14,687 nucleotides of DNA, from assembly GCA_013362195.1 (NCBI GenBank), contig JABFWM010000689.1, positions 1 through 14,687 of the forward strand, given 5' to 3'. This DNA is from Acidobacteriota bacterium. GTDB lineage: Bacteria; Acidobacteriota; Vicinamibacteria; Vicinamibacterales; 2-12-FULL-66-21. Each line of letters begins with the position of its first letter. Within the stretch, counting starts at the first letter, position 1. Under the pieces are notes generated by a model. The model saw only the letters and a list, made by a program, of their open reading frames with translations, was not told where the DNA came from and did no database searches. The position numbers and the translations under genes were made by a program. Shown here piece after piece: positions 1 through 6,805 of this stretch.

Positions 1-495
1 ATCGACCTGCGGACGCTGCTCCGCGGCGTCGTCGAAGGGATCGTGCCGGTTGCCGCCGGCGGCAACCTCCATCTGGACGTGGACGCCGACGCGGTGCCGC
101 CGCTGAAGCTCCGCGGCGACGCGCGGCGCCTCGAGCAGGTGTTCTTCAACCTGCTCGGCAACGCCGTGAAGTTCACGCCCGAAGGCGGCCGCATCCGCAT
201 CGGCGTTCGCGATCTGAACGGCGCGGTCGAGGTCCGCGTCAGCGACACCGGCGAAGGCATCGATCCCTCCTTTCTGCCCCACGTCTTCGAAGCGTTTCGC
301 CAGGGGGATCTCGGATCGACGCGCCGCCACGGCGGCGTCGGTCTGGGGCTGTCGATTGCGCGCGAACTGATTGAAGCGCACAAGGGGACGATTACGGCGG
401 AGAGCGCCGGCGTCGGCCAGGGCGCCGTGTTCGTCGTCCGCCTCCCCACCGCAGGGCCGGGAATCGCCGCGGTGGCGGCGGCGACGATTCATTGA
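1..495 (+). CDS. Sensor histidine kinase, C-terminal ATPase part (5'-truncated)
   Basis: The frame is open from base 1, so this is the last 164 residues of a longer protein whose sensor, dimerisation and phospho-acceptor His regions lie outside the window. What remains is a complete HATPase_c (GHKL) domain that binds ATP and phosphorylates the kinase's own His. The N box is FFNLLGNAVKFTPEGG, the G1 box is VSDTGEGIDP, the F box is VFEAFRQGD, and the G2 box is GGVGLGLSIARELIEAHKG, all in the usual order. The short tail after the domain is Ala-rich with no receiver domain, so the partner regulator must be upstream or elsewhere. F-box wording (EAFRQGD) resembles hybrid or PAS-containing kinases. 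A GTG at 43 could be mistaken for the start, but the reading frame and homology-like sequence continue upstream. Domain assignment is secure; the signal sensed is unknown. Confidence 0.95.
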   Translation: MDLRTLLRGVVEGIVPVAAGGNLHLDVDADAVPPLKLRGDARRLEQVFFNLLGNAVKFTPEGGRIRIGVRDLNGAVEVRVSDTGEGIDPSFLPHVFEAFRQGDLGSTRRHGGVGLGLSIARELIEAHKGTITAESAGVGQGAVFVVRLPTAGPGIAAVAAATIH

Positions 496-497
496 TC

Positions 498-516
498 GGC
501 CGCGACGCGCGCGGCC
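498..516 (+). terminator. GC-rich hairpin after the kinase stop (possible weak terminator)
   Basis: GGCCGCG (498-504) and CGCGGCC (510-516) form a perfect 7-bp stem with a 5-base loop, starting 2 bases after the kinase stop codon. There is no U-tract, so it is not a classical intrinsic terminator. It may slow polymerase or protect the 3' end, or be chance in GC-rich DNA. The next gene starts only 15 bases further on. Confidence 0.3.
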
Positions 517-531
517 CGTCGAGAGGAGAGG

Positions 532-1266
532 ATGGTGCAGATTACGGCGGCAGTGGCGATGACCCTGTTGATCGCGAGCGGATCGACGCTGCACGGAGCG
601 CGCACCGCTCAGCGGCGTCCCACGACCGGCCCGGTCACCTTCGCCGTTCAGGTGACCGATACGAAAGGCGCCCCCCTCGGCGGCGTCGCGGTGAGCGTCG
701 ACGGTCCCGTCGCACGACGCGCGACGACGGAAGCGGGGCGCATCGCGCTCGAGAACATGCCCACGGGCACGTATCACTTCACGTTCGAGCGCGAGGGCTA
801 TTACGTGAGCGAGAAGAACGTCGTGGGACGCGGCCGCAAGCCCATCGACGTGAAGGTGGCGATGATGCCGCGCATCCGGCCGGTGCCGGGACTGTCGCCG
901 CTCGCGCCGCCGCCCGCCGCGCCGCCCGGCAAGCCCGTCGCGCTCGACCTGCCCGCGTTCATCGAGAAGAACTATGTCGGACGCGCGTCCGGCAAGGTCC
1001 TGCCAATCGCGTGCAGCGCCGGCGGCAGCTCGACGCTCATTCAGATCAACGACGCGCTGGCGGAACACACCCACGCCGATGCCGACGAGTTCGTCTACGT
1101 GATTGCCGGTGCGGGCACGGCGCGCGTGGCCGGACAGGACGCGCCGTTGACGGCGGGCGTGTTCCTGCTGGTGCCCCGCCGGGCGGCGCACTCGTTCCGG
1201 CCGTCGGGTAAGGGTCCGCTCGTGATGCTCTCGCTGCGTGCCGGCGAACCGTGCGCCGATCGATGA
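532..1266 (+). CDS. Exported protein: carboxypeptidase-regulatory-like domain fused to a cupin domain
   Basis: A 244-residue protein preceded by a strong Shine-Dalgarno (GAGAGGAGAGG directly before the ATG at 532). Residues 1 to about 26 form a weak Sec-type signal peptide (Val/Ala/Leu core). Residues about 35-115 look like a carboxypeptidase regulatory-like/PEGA beta-sandwich: VTDTKGAPLGGVAVSVDG, then a glycine turn and a PTGTYHFTFEREGY segment. A Pro/Ala linker (about 122-142) leads to a cupin at about 150-240. The metal ligands of the cupin appear complete: H179, H181, E186 and H220. I infer a periplasmic or surface protein whose first half is a binding or spacer module and whose second half binds a metal and perhaps a small ligand. 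The enzymatic activity, if any, cannot be read from sequence. It follows the kinase gene by 36 bp and may share its transcript. The next gene is convergent. Confidence 0.85.
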   Translation: MVQITAAVAMTLLIASGSTLHGARTAQRRPTTGPVTFAVQVTDTKGAPLGGVAVSVDGPVARRATTEAGRIALENMPTGTYHFTFEREGYYVSEKNVVGRGRKPIDVKVAMMPRIRPVPGLSPLAPPPAAPPGKPVALDLPAFIEKNYVGRASGKVLPIACSAGGSSTLIQINDALAEHTHADADEFVYVIAGAGTARVAGQDAPLTAGVFLLVPRRAAHSFRPSGKGPLVMLSLRAGEPCADR

Positions 1267-1358
1267 ATCGATCGACCACCGGTGACGCCTGATTCGGTCA
1301 AGGCACGGTCGGAAACGTTCGAAGCGGCGGCGCGCGTCCGCCAGCCTCCGCTCGACGC

Positions 1359-3521
1359 TCACTTGATCGCGACGATCTCGACCTCTCCCTCGCGCCGGAC
1401 GACGTTCACGCCGACGTCGCTGGCGTGCCGCTCGAGCGCGACGTCGACGCGCGCGTCGGCGATGGTGAGATTCGTGAGCACCAGACGATCGATCGAGCGC
1501 GGCAGCAGCGCGCGGCAGAACGTCAGCCGCCGCCGCACGGCGTCGATCTCCATGCCGAGCGACGCCTGCAGCAGCAGGTAGACGGCGCCGGCCGCCCATG
1601 CCTGCGGCGCGCACGCGACCGGATACTGCGTCGGCCGTTCGTCCGACCGCCGATGGAACCCGCAGAGCAGCTCGGGAAGCCGGTGCAGGTCCATCGCCTG
1701 GCTCACGTCGAGCATGGCCTCGAACACGCGCGTCGCCGCGGCCGTGAGGCCGTAGCGGGCGAGGCCGGCCGCCGCGATCGCGTTGTCGTGGGGCCAAATC
1801 GATCCGTTGTGGTACGCCATCGGGTTGTAGCGGGCCTCTCCGGCCGCGATCGTCCGGATGCCCCAGCCCGCGAACGAGGTCTCGTCCAGCAGCGTCGCGG
1901 CGAGGCGGTGCGCGCGATCCGGCGACTGGACGATCCCGGTGAACAGGCAATGCGCCGGATTGGACGAGCGGACCCGGCACGGCCGCTTGTGTCCGTCGAG
2001 CGCCAACGCATAGGTGCCGAGATCCTCGCACCAGAACGCCTCCTCGAAGCGATCGCGCAGGCGATCGGCGCGGGCGTGCCAGTCGGCGGCGAGCGGATCG
2101 CCGCGCATCTCGGCGAGATCGGCGGCGCCGCGCCACGCGGCGTAGGCGTAGCCCTGCACCTCGCAGAGCGCAATCGGCGCGGCGGCCAGCGTCCCATCCG
2201 CATGGAACACCGAGTCGTAGGAATCCTTCCAGCCCTGCTGCACCAGCCCGTTGCTGCTGTGGCGCGCGTATTCGAGGAAGCCGTCGCCGTCGGCGTCGCC
2301 GTCGCGTTCCATCCACGTGAGCGCCGCCCGCAGGTGCGGCCAGAGCGTGTCGATGAAGGCGCGGTCGGCGGTGCGGCGGTGGTACGCCGCGGCCAGCGCG
2401 ATGAACAGCGGCGTCGAATCGATGCTGCCGTAGTAGCGGCCGAACGGGACTTCGCCGAGCGCCGGCATTTCGCCGTCGCGCATCTCGTGCAGGATCTTGC
2501 CCGGCTCGGCGTCCTGCGCGTCGGATCGCGTCACCGCCTGCGTGGCGGCCAGAAACGCGAGCACGCCGCGGGCGATCGCCGGGTTCACCCACAGCAGCTC
2601 GAACGCGGTGATGAGGCCGTCACGCCCGAACGGCGTGCTGAACCACGGGATGCCGGCGTAGGGATAGAGGCCGTGCGGCGTATCCGTGATCATCATCTCG
2701 AGATCCGCCGCTGATCGTTTGAGCCAGCGGTTGAGCGTCTCGTTCGACGAGCGCGCGCAGCACGCCCGCGCGGTCCGATCGCGGAAGTTGCCGCGCGCCG
2801 TTTCGAGGACGCTCCCGTAGCCCGGCACGCTGCGGCGCCCGGCCTGCTCGTCACACGCGATGCTCACTTCGAGCGATTCCGCCGCATGCGGCTCGAGCCG
2901 GAAGCGGAACGTGGCGATGCCGACGTCGAGTGCATCGGGCCTGCGGCTGAATCGCAGCCGGGTCCGCCGTTCGATCCGATCGAGCCCGACGTAGGTGAGC
3001 ACGTACTCCTCGCCCGGCTGGTCGGGCATGCGCACGCCGCGCCGTGCGCGCCGGGTGCCGCGCACCTCGAAGACGTCGACGAAGTCCGCATCGAAGGTCA
3101 GCGAAATCGGGATCTCGACCGCGTGCAGATTGTGGTTGCAGAGGCGCAGCAGATCGGCGCTGAAGCCCTCGCCGAGCACCCGCGTGCGGAACAGGTGCAG
3201 CTCGCCGTGCGGCAGCACGATCGCGGTGTCGCGGCGGATGTCGACGTTGGTGAGGTCGGCGATGAAGACGACGTTGTCGTCGGTGACCGTGGAGCTCAGT
3301 AGGAGCGGCCGCCGCCCGCCCAGCAGCACCTCGAGCCGCGACAGAACCCGGGTGCCGTGAAAGTAGAGGCCCTGCTCACCGCTCTCGGCCGGCGCGATGT
3401 CGCCGTGCGGATCGAACACCGCGAAGGTGTCGCCGTGCTTGAGGACGCGCGTCGGAACGGCGGCGCGCTGCGTCTCGGCGGCAATCGAGAAGTCGTCCTG
3501 GATCTGCAGAATCTCCGGCAT
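1359..3521 (-). CDS. Amylo-alpha-1,6-glucosidase / glycogen debranching enzyme-type glycosidase
   Basis: A 720-residue protein, normal length for bacterial debranching-type glycosidases. Residues about 20-220 match the GDE_N_bis beta-domain (LKHGDTFAVFDPHGDI near the start, then GLYFHGTRVLSRLE). The rest is an (alpha/alpha)6 barrel of the GH15/GH63/GH133-like clan. Conserved blocks are WFSTPFGRDGLITAFELLW near residue 295, the GRYYGSIDSTPLF strip near 365, QGWKDS near 428, and YHNGSIWPHDNA near 570. The Asp and Glu residues in the GRDG and GWKDS blocks are likely active-site residues. It would remove alpha-1,6 branch glucose from glycogen-like glucans in the cytoplasm; there is no signal peptide. 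It starts 10 bp after the GT4 gene stop, without a strong Shine-Dalgarno, so it is probably read by translational coupling in a two-gene operon. The exact substrate (glycogen or another oligosaccharide) is open. Confidence 0.92.
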   Translation of the reverse strand: MPEILQIQDDFSIAAETQRAAVPTRVLKHGDTFAVFDPHGDIAPAESGEQGLYFHGTRVLSRLEVLLGGRRPLLLSSTVTDDNVVFIADLTNVDIRRDTAIVLPHGELHLFRTRVLGEGFSADLLRLCNHNLHAVEIPISLTFDADFVDVFEVRGTRRARRGVRMPDQPGEEYVLTYVGLDRIERRTRLRFSRRPDALDVGIATFRFRLEPHAAESLEVSIACDEQAGRRSVPGYGSVLETARGNFRDRTARACCARSSNETLNRWLKRSAADLEMMITDTPHGLYPYAGIPWFSTPFGRDGLITAFELLWVNPAIARGVLAFLAATQAVTRSDAQDAEPGKILHEMRDGEMPALGEVPFGRYYGSIDSTPLFIALAAAYHRRTADRAFIDTLWPHLRAALTWMERDGDADGDGFLEYARHSSNGLVQQGWKDSYDSVFHADGTLAAAPIALCEVQGYAYAAWRGAADLAEMRGDPLAADWHARADRLRDRFEEAFWCEDLGTYALALDGHKRPCRVRSSNPAHCLFTGIVQSPDRAHRLAATLLDETSFAGWGIRTIAAGEARYNPMAYHNGSIWPHDNAIAAAGLARYGLTAAATRVFEAMLDVSQAMDLHRLPELLCGFHRRSDERPTQYPVACAPQAWAAGAVYLLLQASLGMEIDAVRRRLTFCRALLPRSIDRLVLTNLTIADARVDVALERHASDVGVNVVRREGEVEIVAIK

Positions 3522-3531
3522 GTCGGTTGGC

Positions 3532-4581
3532 TCAGAGCGCGGCCGTGGTTTCCGTCTTTTCGTCGATGACGCGCGCGTAGGTCGCGAGATGCTGGTGCGC
3601 CATCCGCCGCGCCGTGAACCGCCGTTCGAACGCGCGCCGGCACGCGCGCCGATCGATCATGTCGATGCAGCCGGTCGCTTCGATCGCTTCCTCCATGGAA
3701 TCGACGATGAAGCCGGTCACGCCCGGTTCGAGAATCTCCTCGACGGAGCCGCCGCGAAAGGCGACGACCGGCGTGCCGCACGCCAGCGCTTCGATCATCA
3801 CCAGCCCGAACGGCTCCGGCCAGTCGATGGGGAAGAGCAGCGCGCGCGCGTGTCCGAGAAAGTCGTTCTTCTCCGCTTCGCCGATCTCGCCGACGAACTG
3901 CACGAGCGGATTGTCGAGCAGCGGCCGGATCACGTCGTCGAAGTAATCGACGTCGGCGTGATCCACTTTGGCGGCGATCTTCAGCGGCCAGCCGAGCGCG
4001 GTCGCAATCGCGATGGCGCGGTCGGCGCGCTTCTCCGGCGAGATGCGTCCGAGAAACGCGAGGTAGTCGTTCGGGCCGGGGCGGAAGCGCAGCAGCCCCT
4101 CGGGCAGGCCGTGGTGGATGGTCTCCACCCAGTTCATCCCGGGCAGCGGCGCGCGCTGCGCGTTCGAGATCGAGATCGCCGGCATGTCCGAGAATTCATC
4201 GAAGAAGGGCACGAGTTCCGGCATGTCCAGCCGTCCGTGCATCGTCGTCACGTGCGGCATCCCGAGCCGCCGGACGAGCGGGAAGTGCACGTGCGCGATG
4301 TGGAAGTGCACGATGTCGAACGCCGACATCCGCGCCGCGACCATCTCGGTCATCAGCACGTGCCAGGCGAGCTGATCCCGGCACGACGGATCGAGCCGCA
4401 GCGCCGCCGGCGCCACCGGGACGAGCGTCGCGGGGGTATGGGAATCGCCGCTCGCGAACAGCGTGACGTCGTGGCCCTGCGCGACGAGTTCGTCGGTCAG
4501 GTAGGCCACGACACGCTCCGTCCCGCCGTACAACTTCGGCGGCACGCTTTCGTAGAGCGGCGCGACTTCAGCGATCCGCAT
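3532..4581 (-). CDS. Glycosyltransferase family 4 (GT-B fold)
   Basis: A 349-residue cytoplasmic glycosyltransferase. The N-terminal Rossmann half has the acceptor-side loop KLYGGTERVVAYLTDEL and a HFHIAHVHFP stretch with an HGRLDMPE segment. The C-terminal half starts near FLGRISPEKRADRAI and carries the GT4 E-x7-E donor site, EPFGLVMIE, near residue 260, followed by ACGTPVVAFRGGSVEEIL. This indicates a retaining transferase using a nucleotide-activated sugar. It is first in a minus-strand pair with the debranching enzyme. That context suggests glucan, trehalose-like or glycogen-related metabolism, though GT4 enzymes also build cell-surface glycans. The start is supported by a GGGAGG element about 10 bases upstream. 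Substrates cannot be assigned from sequence. Confidence 0.93.
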   Translation of the reverse strand: MRIAEVAPLYESVPPKLYGGTERVVAYLTDELVAQGHDVTLFASGDSHTPATLVPVAPAALRLDPSCRDQLAWHVLMTEMVAARMSAFDIVHFHIAHVHFPLVRRLGMPHVTTMHGRLDMPELVPFFDEFSDMPAISISNAQRAPLPGMNWVETIHHGLPEGLLRFRPGPNDYLAFLGRISPEKRADRAIAIATALGWPLKIAAKVDHADVDYFDDVIRPLLDNPLVQFVGEIGEAEKNDFLGHARALLFPIDWPEPFGLVMIEALACGTPVVAFRGGSVEEILEPGVTGFIVDSMEEAIEATGCIDMIDRRACRRAFERRFTARRMAHQHLATYARVIDEKTETTAAL

Positions 4582-4629
4582 CGATCAACACCCTCCCAGG
4601 CCACTCGACGGCGGGAGCCCGGCGGTATG

Positions 4630-4650
4630 CCGGACGAGGTACGCGTCCGG
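4630..4650. promoter_or_regulatory. Inverted repeat upstream of the GT4 operon (possible operator)
   Basis: CCGGACG (4630-4636) and CGTCCGG (4644-4650) are perfect inverted arms separated by 7 bases, about 50 bp before the GT4 start codon. Further CGGAC-like half-sites follow at about 4656-4675. This is the only ordered structure I see in the 277-bp gap 4582-4858; no clear -10/-35 pair was found on the minus strand. It could be an operator, a 5'-UTR hairpin, or chance in GC-rich DNA. Confidence 0.3.
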
Positions 4651-4858
4651 ACACATTCGGACGGAACTACACGACCGTCTGGACGCCAGAACCGCGACGC
4701 TGCCGTAAGTCATTGCCGGAGCCGCGTCGCCGCGCCCGTGCCGTGAAGTGCAACGACCGTACCTCGTGGCGGAGCGGCAGATCGGCAAGGCGCATTCGTG
4801 GCGCCGTCGACTCGCGCCGGTGAGTTGTATGGCGCGCGGACTGGCAGCGCCCGAGGCG

Positions 4859-5665
4859 TCACAAATCGACGAGCACGTCGGGCTGCGGCCGGCGGCGGAG
4901 CGGCGGGCCCCACGCCTGCCGCCACGTCTCGAACGCGAGGATCCGATCGAGGTCAGGCCGGCTGAAGAAGCAGCGATCGATCGACAGATGCTGCGTGCGA
5001 TGCGCACGGAGCGCGGCGGCGCGCCGATCGCGCCATCGCGACACGTCGACGACGAAATCGGCGCTCGGCTGATCCGCGATGCGATCGATGGCCGCGGCGT
5101 CCCACGGCGGGAGGATTGGCGTCCAGAGCAGGCGCGCCACCGCATGCGGGGATCCGGTCTCGGACAACCAGCGCGGATCTGCGGCCGCGGCGATCGCGTC
5201 GCTGGCGAAGCGGCTGATCGCGACGTGATCGGGGTGGACGTTGAACCCGTTGGGATCGAACGTCAGCACGACGGCCGGCCGGAGGCGCCGGATGTGCGAC
5301 ACGAGCGTGCGGCGGATCTCGTCGGGCGGCGCCGCGGCGAGCTGCTGATCCCGATAGCCGAGCACGTGCAGCTCCTCGAAGCCGATGATTGCCGCGGCGT
5401 CCCTGAGTTCGCGTTCGCGGCACGCGGCGAGTTCTCCGGGACCGCACAGGGGCGGATCCCCTGTCTTGCCGCGATCGCCGAGCGTCGCGGTGACGAGCAC
5501 CGTGCGCGCCCCGGCGGCGGCGCACGCCATCGCGGTGCCGGCGCCGCTGAAGCTTTCATCGTCGGGATGCGCGAACAGGAACAGCAGGGTGGAGGCGGGC
5601 ACGTCACCGTGAGGACGCGGCACGCCGGTGGGCGGCGTGCCGCGCGGGCCGGACGGATCGATCAT
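4859..5665 (-). CDS. PIG-L family (LmbE-like) zinc deacetylase
   Basis: A 268-residue member of the PIG-L/LmbE family, whose members are zinc-dependent de-N-acetylases acting on GlcNAc-containing small molecules (for example in mycothiol, bacillithiol or antibiotic pathways). The AHPDDE motif (H33, D35, D36, E37) and the later HPDH motif (H144-H147) supply the zinc ligands and general base. Also present are the TATLGDRG and CRERELRDAAAIIGFEELHVLGYRD blocks typical of the family. The frame stays open upstream to 6040, but that part is antisense-frame noise over the cupin. The real start is the ATG at 5665, which overlaps the stop of the cupin gene as ATGA, implying translational coupling. No signal peptide is evident: the first 25 residues are Pro/Gly-rich and polar. 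The substrate is unknown; no thiol-biosynthesis neighbours are present. Confidence 0.92.
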   Translation of the reverse strand: MIDPSGPRGTPPTGVPRPHGDVPASTLLFLFAHPDDESFSGAGTAMACAAAGARTVLVTATLGDRGKTGDPPLCGPGELAACRERELRDAAAIIGFEELHVLGYRDQQLAAAPPDEIRRTLVSHIRRLRPAVVLTFDPNGFNVHPDHVAISRFASDAIAAAADPRWLSETGSPHAVARLLWTPILPPWDAAAIDRIADQPSADFVVDVSRWRDRRAAALRAHRTQHLSIDRCFFSRPDLDRILAFETWRQAWGPPLRRRPQPDVLVDL

Positions 5666-6174
5666 TTCGCGTCGGTCGTCGTCTTCTTGCGCGGGTCGTC
5701 GTTCGGGTTGATGTAGGTGATCGCGAACGGCCCCGTGGCGTGCACCTGAATCGTGGTCGCGGCCTTCGCCATCGCGAAGTGGTGCATCGCCTTCGGCATC
5801 ATCACGATGTCCCCCGGCCCGAGCACTTTGGCGGCGGCGGCGTCGAGCGTGTCGCCCGTGCCGACGGCCAGGGAGCCGGACAGCACCGTCACGTTCTCGG
5901 TGGTGGGATGAAAGTGCGGCGGCACCGTGTAGCCGTCCGGGAATTTCAGCCGGATGACGAAAGGACCGGCCTGCATCGGGTCGCCCGAGATGACGGCAGC
6001 TTCGGCGCCGGCGGGCAGCGACGGCGGCGCCGGCTGCCATTTCAAGTCCGCCGCCGTTACGACGGTGTGATGTGCAGGCGGCGCTGCCGGGGGCGCCTTC
6101 TTCGGCGTCTGGGCCGCGGCGCCGACGGTCAGCGCCGCGAACAGGGTGACCGCAACCGGAATGCGGACGTACAT
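5662..6174 (-). CDS. Secreted cupin-domain protein
   Basis: A 170-residue protein with a clear Sec signal peptide (residues 1-21, ending AAA before Q22), an Ala/Pro-rich linker, and a single cupin fold at about 60-165. The first cupin motif carries H87, H89 and E93 (PPHFHPTTEN). The second is LGPGDIVMMPKAMHHF with H131/H132, so the metal site looks intact. Small exported cupins like this are common in soil bacteria and have no settled function. The start has a GGAGAGG Shine-Dalgarno and a TATAAT box about 40 bases upstream. The stop overlaps the start of the PIG-L gene by 4 bases, so the two products are made together, although one is exported and the other appears cytoplasmic. Confidence 0.9.
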   Translation of the reverse strand: MYVRIPVAVTLFAALTVGAAAQTPKKAPPAAPPAHHTVVTAADLKWQPAPPSLPAGAEAAVISGDPMQAGPFVIRLKFPDGYTVPPHFHPTTENVTVLSGSLAVGTGDTLDAAAAKVLGPGDIVMMPKAMHHFAMAKAATTIQVHATGPFAITYINPNDDPRKKTTTDAK

Positions 6175-6213
6175 CGTCGACCTCTCCTTCTCATCGAGTG
6201 AACGAAGGCGTGG

Positions 6214-6219
6214 ATTATA
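6214..6219 (-). promoter_or_regulatory. Consensus -10 box (TATAAT) for the cupin/PIG-L pair
   Basis: Read on the minus strand, CGCTATAATCC gives a perfect TATAAT at 6219-6214. The expected transcription start is near 6207, leaving about 33 bases of leader including the Shine-Dalgarno of the cupin gene. No good -35 hexamer is seen 16-18 bases upstream. The box lies in the 72-bp gap after the small membrane-protein gene, so the cupin operon probably has its own promoter. Confidence 0.55.
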
Positions 6220-6246
6220 GCGCCATCGTGAGAGGTCGTTGCGCGG

Positions 6247-6567
6247 CTACGCGGCGTCGATCAGGTCGTCCCGCGGCGGCGCCATCGGCTCCGGCGCCGG
6301 GCAGGCCGCCAGATGGTGGGCGATGTGACAGCGTTCCCAGCACACGGCCGCGGAATAGATCACCGCGTTGATCGCAAGATGCGCCTGACGTCGCTTGACC
6401 CACGCCGCGGCGTTGTATGCCGCGCAGACAGCCATGGTGACGAACAGGACGCCGTGCACGGCCGCTTTGAGCGGCTCGCATCGGCCCGCATCGAGCATCT
6501 CCGACACCGGATCGAACGCGCCGACTACGTGTTCGCGACATGCCGCTGCCCGCTCTGCACTCGTCAT
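6247..6567 (-). CDS. Small Cys/His-rich membrane protein, unknown function
   Basis: A 106-residue protein that I do not recognise. The ATG at 6567 is chosen because GGGAGG lies just upstream; the frame is open to 6627 but those extra residues are Arg/Pro-rich and unconvincing. One hydrophobic helix spans about residues 35-57 and a second, weaker one about 62-78. Between and after them is an unusual cluster, with C76, C80, H81, H84, H85 and C89 (CWERCHIAHHLAAC) plus earlier C10, C30 and C48. This could bind a metal or haem, or be structural; that is speculation. The C-terminal 15 residues are Pro/Asp-rich. The cupin gene follows 72 bp downstream on the same strand. Codon pattern matches its neighbours and the Shine-Dalgarno supports a real gene, but it could be lineage-restricted. 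Confidence 0.65.
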   Translation of the reverse strand: MTSAERAAACREHVVGAFDPVSEMLDAGRCEPLKAAVHGVLFVTMAVCAAYNAAAWVKRRQAHLAINAVIYSAAVCWERCHIAHHLAACPAPEPMAPPRDDLIDAA

Positions 6568-6794
6568 GGCCCCTCCCGAAGGCAGTCCGCTCCGCCGGCA
6601 CGAGCGAGGCTGCAAAGGTCGAGCCACTGTTCGGGCATTTGTCCAACAGGTCGTGCGCCGGCGCCGCTGCCTCGCAGGGCAACTCCCGTCTGCCGGGACG
6701 ACGCTTTTGCGCTGCCCCCGCGATTTTTCAGCCGGGAACAGACCTGCGACCCGCTCGCTCGCAACAACTCAGGCCCACCGCTGAGGCATCACGC

Positions 6795-6800
6795 TAGAAT
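6795..6800 (+). promoter_or_regulatory. -10 box (TAGAAT) immediately before a GTG start
   Basis: TAGAAT lies five bases before the GTG at 6806, with no Shine-Dalgarno in between. A -10 element at this distance would start transcription at or next to the first codon, giving a leaderless mRNA. No clear -35 is visible. The arrangement matches the one at 9845-9850. Confidence 0.5.
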
Positions 6801-6805
6801 GCGTC

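Noticed and set aside
1257..1274. Short palindrome CGATCGAT-GA-ATCGATCG at the end of the cupin fusion gene
   Set aside because: It includes the stop codon and is a GATC-rich 8-bp match; such pairs are frequent in this base composition and there is no U-tract.
1425..2714. 429-residue open frame on the plus strand
   Set aside because: It lies antisense to the debranching enzyme, which has complete family motifs. The product is Arg/Ala/Val-rich with no domain, a typical shadow frame of GC-rich coding DNA.
3397..4746. 449-residue plus-strand open frame across the GT4 gene
   Set aside because: Antisense to a convincing glycosyltransferase, low-complexity Arg/His composition, no motifs and no Shine-Dalgarno.
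4748..5716. 322-residue plus-strand open frame
   Set aside because: Antisense to the PIG-L gene with its zinc motifs; no recognisable domain.
5666..6040. N-terminal extension of the PIG-L frame
   Set aside because: It overlaps the cupin gene in another frame and contains Arg/Gly-rich noise; the ATGA overlap at 5662-5665 gives the natural start.
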